20,297 bases of DNA from Flavobacteriales bacterium UBA5939 (GTDB lineage: Bacteria; Bacteroidota; Bacteroidia; Flavobacteriales; Schleiferiaceae): NCBI GenBank assembly GCA_002430755.1, contig DJCX01000150.1:1-20297 (forward strand), written 5' to 3'. The notes under the pieces are model-generated. The model made no database searches. It had not been told where the DNA came from and worked only from the letters and a program-made list of their open reading frames with translations. The translations under genes were made by a program, and so were the position numbers. Below are positions 16,008 to 20,297 of this stretch, in pieces. The first letter of the stretch is position 1. Every line of letters starts with the position of its first letter.

Positions 16008-16996
16008 AGCGCTTAGTACTCCTCTTGGCATTCGCCTTTGGTCCATTGCTTCATGCACAGTTGCTTCCTAACTATGGGGAGGAGCGTGCAGGACTTAGTT
16101 CCTTTACCTACTTGAAATCACCAGTAGACCCGTGGAGTGCCGGTTTGGGTGGTACTGCTTTGGCCAACACCTCTTCGTACGGGTTAGTAACTAACCCAGC
16201 ATTGCTCTCTGCGGGCATGCAGCAGGGCGTCTTTACAGGTTCAAGAATGTTGGGAGGATCCATCGGTCACGACTTCTTTAGTATTTCAAAGGCGCGCAAC
16301 CCGAACCAAGTGGTTGGCGTTTCCCTAAACTCTTTGACTTCCGGAGGAATTGTTGAACGTACCGTTTGGCAGCCAGAGGGAACGGGACGAATTGTAAACG
16401 GCGCCTTACACTCTGTAGGTGTGGGTGTGAGTCAACGCTTTTCGGATTATTTCAACGCAGGCGTTCAACTAAATTACGGGCAAGAGCAGTTAGGTGCATT
16501 CACCGCACATTCTGTGGCACTTGATCTCGGGTTCCATTACGAGTTGGACTATCGCGAACTGAGCTTCGCTGCGGCCATTTTGAATTTTGGTCCTTCAACA
16601 TCTATCGTTCAGACAGGATCCTTACCGACGACCATTAATACAGATACGACGGCTTCTTCGGTAGCAGCACCTCCGCAAGTGTTTGCCATGGGGATGCGAT
16701 TCAACGCCATGCATAGGGGTGATCACAAGGTTTACACATCGTTCCAATTAAACCACCCTTCGGACAACAATGAGAACTACAGTGTGGGCGCGGAGTATTG
16801 GTACAAAGAAATCATTGAGGTGCAGCTCGGCTACCGCATGGTGAGCCGTTGGGGGGCGCCTAGTTTTGGATTCTCCACCAAGACCCAAGTGGGTGGGTGG
16901 CCGATGAAGATGGGCGTGAGTGCCATTCCATCGCCAGCCGGAAATTATCAAACGGTATTCGGCTTGACCATTACCCCATTAAACTGGATGTTATGA
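16001..16996 (+). CDS. PorV/PorQ-family outer-membrane protein
   Basis: A 331-residue outer-membrane beta-barrel of the family that includes the T9SS components PorV and PorQ (related to UPF0164). The ATG at 16001 starts a signal peptide (MVKRLVLLLAFAFGPLLHAQ) and overlaps the receptor stop in ATGGTAA; an upstream ATG at 15977 would add eight residues inside the receptor gene and was rejected. The family mark is the N-terminal pattern FTYLKSPVDPWSAGLGGTALA...YGLVTNPALL, equivalent to the ARxxALGG and NPA blocks of PorV. Later strands include VSLNSLTSGGIVERTVW, SVGAEYWYKEIIEVQLGYRM and the terminal TVFGLTITPLNW. PorV proper is a shuttle that carries cargo from the T9SS pore. This operon-linked member may be a dedicated paralogue or a transport barrel with a different job. 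Confidence 0.85.
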   Translation: MVKRLVLLLAFAFGPLLHAQLLPNYGEERAGLSSFTYLKSPVDPWSAGLGGTALANTSSYGLVTNPALLSAGMQQGVFTGSRMLGGSIGHDFFSISKARNPNQVVGVSLNSLTSGGIVERTVWQPEGTGRIVNGALHSVGVGVSQRFSDYFNAGVQLNYGQEQLGAFTAHSVALDLGFHYELDYRELSFAAAILNFGPSTSIVQTGSLPTTINTDTTASSVAAPPQVFAMGMRFNAMHRGDHKVYTSFQLNHPSDNNENYSVGAEYWYKEIIEVQLGYRMVSRWGAPSFGFSTKTQVGGWPMKMGVSAIPSPAGNYQTVFGLTITPLNWML

Positions 16997-18165
16997 GAAG
17001 AGTAATCGCATTATTTGCTGCCGTCATTCTGCTTTCTTCCTGCGAAAACTATTGGGGAAAAAAGACCGATATCAGCTTTATTGACATCCCGAATTATGAG
17101 GTTCGCGAGATCGCCTATGTGCCCGTGGAGCCCAAGCTTTATGATGCTGCCGCGCCTATCGATGTGACCATTGGATACGATGAATTCATATATGTTGTAG
17201 ACAGCGCCACCTCGGAGATCGTACGATACGACATGGCGTTCCAGCCACAAGGCCGCTTATTCGTACCAGGGGTTACTAAAGTGGTGCAAGACCGCCGCTT
17301 GAATCTATTAGCCATTGGCACCTCCGATACGACAGTCAACGGAGTGGATTATGATTTGACGACGATTTACAGAATAGATTTTGAAAACAACGGCATCCTG
17401 GACTTCACACAAGCCTCTATGGAAAAGGTGGCGGTTCACCCGTTCTACTTCAAGAACTCATTTTCTTCTTCAGACGCTTTTGTGAAATTTACAGACATCG
17501 CCGTACAAGGGGGTGTGAGCGGTCAGCTCAACAATCGTTATTACGTCAGCAGAACTGGAGAAAATCAAAACAATGCTGGTTTTGGTCCGGACAACGCGGT
17601 CTTGACTTTTTCAAATACAGACGAATTCGTTTCGGGCATTCCTGTGACCGCCGCCGGCGCAGTTTACGGCGACTACTTTAAGCGTCCCTTAGCCTTGGCA
17701 AGTTTTACCCAACCGCCACAGATTGCTGCACGTCCTTCTCAAGATTTTTGGGTGGCCAATAGCGACCCGGATCAAGCCATTCAGATTCAACACATACAAT
17801 TTGAAGAGGGACCGTTTGGCGCAGTGTACCAACCGATCTTCTATTCGACTACGGATCCAAATACCACCGGTTACCTGCAAACGGCCAATAGATTTACGGA
17901 GCCTTGTGACCTCGCTTTTGCAGGTGATGCGAGCCAATTCCTGTTCGTCGCAGACGCAGGTGTGGACTCGGTATACCAATTTACCTCTACTGGATTAGAG
18001 GGTGTTCCCCCACCACCGGCAAGCACAGCGGAACTGAATGCTATATCTACTTTAGGCGGCTTTGGAGACCTTCGTGCTGTGGCCTATTACGACCGCATTC
18101 TCTATGTGGCTGATGCTCAAAGTGGAACCGTTTCAAGATTTAAACTAACCTTAGACTTTGAGTAA
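16993..18165 (+). CDS. Beta-propeller (NHL-like) lipoprotein
   Basis: A 390-residue predicted lipoprotein whose ATG overlaps the preceding TGA (ATGA, 4 bp). The leader MRRVIALFAAVILLSSC ends in a lipobox with Cys17. The mature protein has blade-like repeats of the NHL/six-bladed propeller type: IDVTIGYDEFIYVVDSATSEIV, QDRRLNLLAIGTSD, PCDLAFAGDASQFLFVADAG, LRAVAYYDRILYVADAQSGTV. No catalytic residues stand out, so a binding or scaffold role at the outer membrane is likely. It closes the seven-gene run; 78 bp follow before the next gene, with no hairpin terminator visible. Confidence 0.82.
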   Translation: MRRVIALFAAVILLSSCENYWGKKTDISFIDIPNYEVREIAYVPVEPKLYDAAAPIDVTIGYDEFIYVVDSATSEIVRYDMAFQPQGRLFVPGVTKVVQDRRLNLLAIGTSDTTVNGVDYDLTTIYRIDFENNGILDFTQASMEKVAVHPFYFKNSFSSSDAFVKFTDIAVQGGVSGQLNNRYYVSRTGENQNNAGFGPDNAVLTFSNTDEFVSGIPVTAAGAVYGDYFKRPLALASFTQPPQIAARPSQDFWVANSDPDQAIQIQHIQFEEGPFGAVYQPIFYSTTDPNTTGYLQTANRFTEPCDLAFAGDASQFLFVADAGVDSVYQFTSTGLEGVPPPPASTAELNAISTLGGFGDLRAVAYYDRILYVADAQSGTVSRFKLTLDFE

Positions 18166-18178
18166 CAAAAGAATGAGG

Positions 18179-18210
18179 ATTTCTATGTATATTCTAATCG
18201 CTAAAATTTA
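18179..18210 (+). promoter_or_regulatory. Weak promoter candidate for the modular-protein gene
   Basis: In the 78-bp gap before 18244, TAAAATTTA (18202-18210) resembles a -7 element and ATTTC (18179-18183) lies about 20 bases upstream. The match is poor. The A-rich leader before the ATG (cactcaatcaacaaaaatc) is typical of Bacteroidota translation starts without a Shine-Dalgarno site. Confidence 0.25.
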
Positions 18211-18243
18211 GCAACCACAAATAACACTCAATCAACAAAAATC

Positions 18244-20297
18244 ATGAGAAAGTATCTAGCGATAGTACTGGTTTGCCTCTCTTACGTGGGGTTTGCACAG
18301 ACTAACTATGTGGTCACATTTAAAGTGAACACCGCAAACATTACGGTAGGGTCAAACGGACTTTATCTAGGTGGCGGTGTCATCGGTGGAGCAAACGCCG
18401 TTCAACTTAGTGACCCAGATGGAAATGGTGTTTATGAAGGCACCGACACATTAAGTGGAGCAGGTGGAGGAAACTTCATCTTCTTGAACAGTCCCTCTTG
18501 GAGCGGCGACTGGGGAACTAAAGAAAATCTCGCAGGTCTTTCTTGTGCAGATGCCAACAACTACAACGACCGTATCCTACCAAGCTTTACGCAGGACACT
18601 ACGTTGTTGTTCTGTTTCGGATCATGTGCAACGGATACAGTATGTCCAACATTGCCAACCAACCCTGATGTAACATTTAGCGTGGATATGAATGGGGTGA
18701 CCTCTTCATTTACCAACGTTTACGTTAGTGGTACACTAAATAGCTGGAGCGGTAATGCAAACCAATTGACCGATCCAGACGGTGACGGTGTATACGAAGG
18801 CGATATCAACCTTGCGGCTGGTAACTACGAGTTCAAGTTTACATACGACAACTGGGTAGGTCAGGAAAGTCTTGATCCTGCAACTGCAGATTCAGTATGT
18901 ACACTAACCACAGGTATTTACACGAACCGCTACATCACAATTGGTTCTTCAGACACTACACTACCGACTTACTGTTGGGAAGAATGTACTGCTTGTCAGT
19001 CGACGTATACGCCGACAGCATGTGGTGATTTGTTCTTCTCTGAGTACGCAGAAGGTTCTTCGAACAACAAATACATCGAGATTTACAATCCTACAGCGAA
19101 TCCTGTTTCGTTGAGTGGTTACACGGTTTATGCAAGTGGTAATGGCGGTTCATGGACCAATTCATTTACTTCAAACGCAACAATCGCTTCAGGTGATGTG
19201 TACATGATTGCCAACAGTTCATTGAGCAGCACAGTAATCGGTAACGCAGATACAACATTATCTTACCCTTCTATCGTTCACTTCAACGGTGATGACGCCT
19301 TGATATTGATGAACGGTAACGATACTATTGATGTATTGGGTGTTCCTGGTGTAGATCCAGGTTCTAGCTGGACGGTAGGAACAGGTTCTACAGCGAACCA
19401 CACTTTGGTACGTAAGGCTACAGTAGATATGGGTTCTACAGACTGGACTACTGGTGCAGGCGAGTGGGATGTATACGCACAGAACACTTGGACGTACTCA
19501 GGTGCACATTCAAGCAACTGTGTGGTTACTCCAAACGACGTAACCTTCCAGGTAGACATGAACAACGTGACTTCTTCGTTTACTAACGTTTACGTTAGTG
19601 GTACTGTGAACAACTGGAGCGGTAACTCAAACCAATTGACAGATCCAGATGGTGATGGCGTATACACGGGAACTCTTTCGTTGATGCCTGGTTCTTACGA
19701 GTACAAGTTTACCTATGACAACTGGACAGGTCAGGAGTCACTAGACCCAACTTTGGATAGTGCGTGTACATTGACTACAGGTACTTTCACTAACCGTTAT
19801 GCGACGTTCGGTAATGCAGATACAACACTTCCGGTGGTTTGTTGGGAATCTTGTGCTTCATGTCCGGTACAAACAGACTTTGCAGTAACCTTCATGGTGA
19901 ATACTGCCAATATCACTGTCGGTACTAACGGTCTCTACCTTGGTGGTGGCGTTATAGGTGGCGCGAATGCAGTACAACTACTTGATCCTGACGGTGACGG
20001 TATTTACGTAGGAACGGATACATTGAACGGCTCGAACGGAGGTAACTTCATCTTCTTGAATAGCCCAGCGAATGCTTGGGATTGGAACACGAAAGAAAAC
20101 CTAACCGGTTTGTCTTGTGCGGATCCAAACAACTACAACGACCGTATTCTACCGACGTTTACTCAGGACACTACATTGATGTTCTGTTTCGGAACGTGTT
20201 CGACTGATACTTCTTGTACGGTAACCACGACGAATCCAGATGTAACCTTCAGAGTAGATATGAGTAACGTTAGTGCTTCGTTCACGAACGTATATGT
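18244..20297 (+). CDS. Large modular secreted protein with carbohydrate-binding-like and lamin-tail domains (3' truncated)
   Basis: The frame is open from the ATG at 18244 to the window edge (684 codons). The signal peptide is MRKYLAIVLVCLSYVGFAQ. The mature part is a chain of modules in the order A-B-LTD-B-A-B. Module A (~105 residues) contains NITVGSNGLYLGGGVIGGAN, DPDGNGVYEG and ENLAGLSCADANNYNDRILP, ending CFGSC. Module B (~108 residues) contains VYVSGTLNSWSGN, DPDGDGVYEG, YEFKFTYDNWVGQESLDP and ends CWEEC. Both look like E-set/CBM20- or CBM48-type folds (GxxNxW, DxDGDGVY, YEYKF). The central lamin-tail domain (19021-19521) has FFSEYAEGSSNNKYIEIYNP, HFNGDDALILMN and TLVRKATVDMGSTDW, as in ExeM-type nucleases. 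No catalytic domain is seen before the edge; a sorting domain or enzyme may follow. Cysteines at module ends suggest disulfides. Confidence 0.9.
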   Translation, partial: MRKYLAIVLVCLSYVGFAQTNYVVTFKVNTANITVGSNGLYLGGGVIGGANAVQLSDPDGNGVYEGTDTLSGAGGGNFIFLNSPSWSGDWGTKENLAGLSCADANNYNDRILPSFTQDTTLLFCFGSCATDTVCPTLPTNPDVTFSVDMNGVTSSFTNVYVSGTLNSWSGNANQLTDPDGDGVYEGDINLAAGNYEFKFTYDNWVGQESLDPATADSVCTLTTGIYTNRYITIGSSDTTLPTYCWEECTACQSTYTPTACGDLFFSEYAEGSSNNKYIEIYNPTANPVSLSGYTVYASGNGGSWTNSFTSNATIASGDVYMIANSSLSSTVIGNADTTLSYPSIVHFNGDDALILMNGNDTIDVLGVPGVDPGSSWTVGTGSTANHTLVRKATVDMGSTDWTTGAGEWDVYAQNTWTYSGAHSSNCVVTPNDVTFQVDMNNVTSSFTNVYVSGTVNNWSGNSNQLTDPDGDGVYTGTLSLMPGSYEYKFTYDNWTGQESLDPTLDSACTLTTGTFTNRYATFGNADTTLPVVCWESCASCPVQTDFAVTFMVNTANITVGTNGLYLGGGVIGGANAVQLLDPDGDGIYVGTDTLNGSNGGNFIFLNSPANAWDWNTKENLTGLSCADPNNYNDRILPTFTQDTTLMFCFGTCSTDTSCTVTTTNPDVTFRVDMSNVSASFTNVY
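18310..18627 (+). repeat. Module A, copy 1 (in-frame protein repeat)
   Basis: Encodes residues V23 to C128 of the modular protein, from VVTFKVNTANITVG to CFGSC. It is closely matched at the protein level by 19885-20199. Confidence 0.88.
18661..18987 (+). repeat. Module B, copy 1 (in-frame protein repeat)
   Basis: From NPDVTFSVDM to CWEEC. Repeated at 19534-19854 and again, cut by the window edge, at 20233-20297. Stretches such as aacgtttacgttagtggtac are identical at the DNA level in copies 1 and 2. Confidence 0.88.
19021..19521 (+). other. Lamin-tail domain coding segment
   Basis: Encodes about 167 residues from CGDLFFSEYAEGSSNNKYIE to GAHSSNC. The EYAEGSSNNK, SLSGYTVY, HFNGDDALIL and TLVRKATV...STDW blocks are the lamin-tail type found at the N-termini of secreted bacterial nucleases. 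It is present once between two B modules. Confidence 0.85.
19534..19854 (+). repeat. Module B, copy 2 (in-frame protein repeat)
   Basis: From NDVTFQVDMNNV to CWESC, with NVYVSGTVNNWSGN and YEYKFTYDNWTGQESLDP. It directly follows the lamin-tail domain. Confidence 0.88.
19885..20199 (+). repeat. Module A, copy 2 (in-frame protein repeat)
   Basis: From VTFMVNTANITVG to CFGTC. Protein identity with copy 1 is high, yet nearly every third codon position differs between the two. Confidence 0.88.
20233..20297 (+). repeat. Module B, copy 3 (cut by window end)
   Basis: Starts NPDVTFRVDMSNVSASFTNVYV and runs off the window. It shows that the array continues and that the unit order A-B repeats. Confidence 0.8.

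Noticed and set aside
19278..19565. 95-codon minus-strand frame in the lamin-tail region
   Set aside because: The plus strand here has clear lamin-tail motifs in an uninterrupted frame; the antisense frame is a by-product of codon bias.
18310..20297. Repeats as a possible CRISPR or DNA repeat array
   Set aside because: The units are ~320 bp, in frame and conserved mainly at the protein level. They are protein modules, not short direct repeats with spacers.

Overview
The window looks like a chromosome segment from a Bacteroidota bacterium, most likely a marine flavobacterium-like lineage (the family is my guess). The grounds are: several secreted proteins ending in type IX secretion (T9SS) sorting domains with YPNP motifs, a PorV/PorQ-family outer-membrane protein, a TonB-dependent receptor with an N-terminal carboxypeptidase-regulatory-like domain, A-rich leaders without Shine-Dalgarno sites, and promoter candidates resembling the Bacteroidota TTG / TAnnTTTG type.

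Layout. Positions 1-2117 hold housekeeping genes: the 3' part of an ABC exporter, methylmalonyl-CoA epimerase starting on the exporter's stop codon, and a convergent YihX-like HAD phosphatase that overlaps the epimerase tail. At 2189-3838 (minus strand) lies a secreted T9SS cargo protein. A CAU-anticodon tRNA at 3955-4028 and its terminator follow. Between about 4030 and 5475 there is an AT-richer stretch with two unrecognised secreted or envelope proteins (4166-4780 plus, 4985-5473 minus). The terminator after the tRNA is repeated exactly after the first of them. An RluA-type pseudouridine synthase (5490-6158 minus) ends this part.

The second half is the interesting region. Seven plus-strand genes (6238-18165) are packed with overlaps of 1 to 11 bp or a 3-bp gap. 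In order they encode an exported endonuclease/exonuclease/phosphatase-fold (EEP) enzyme, a fibronectin-III/T9SS protein, an OB-fold (YhcR-like) T9SS protein, a lipoprotein, a TonB-dependent receptor without a SusD partner, a PorV/PorQ-family beta-barrel, and a beta-propeller-like lipoprotein. An eighth gene (18244 to beyond the window end) encodes a modular secreted protein with repeated carbohydrate-binding-like modules around a lamin-tail domain.

The lamin-tail domain, OB-fold domains and EEP catalytic domain are modules that ExeM-type extracellular nucleases carry in one polypeptide. Here they sit on three proteins of one locus, together with a receptor, a PorV-like barrel and two lipoproteins. 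My working hypothesis is a surface-assembled, multi-subunit system that acts on extracellular DNA or another phosphodiester or biofilm polymer. The gene order and domains are read from the sequence; the joint function is inference.
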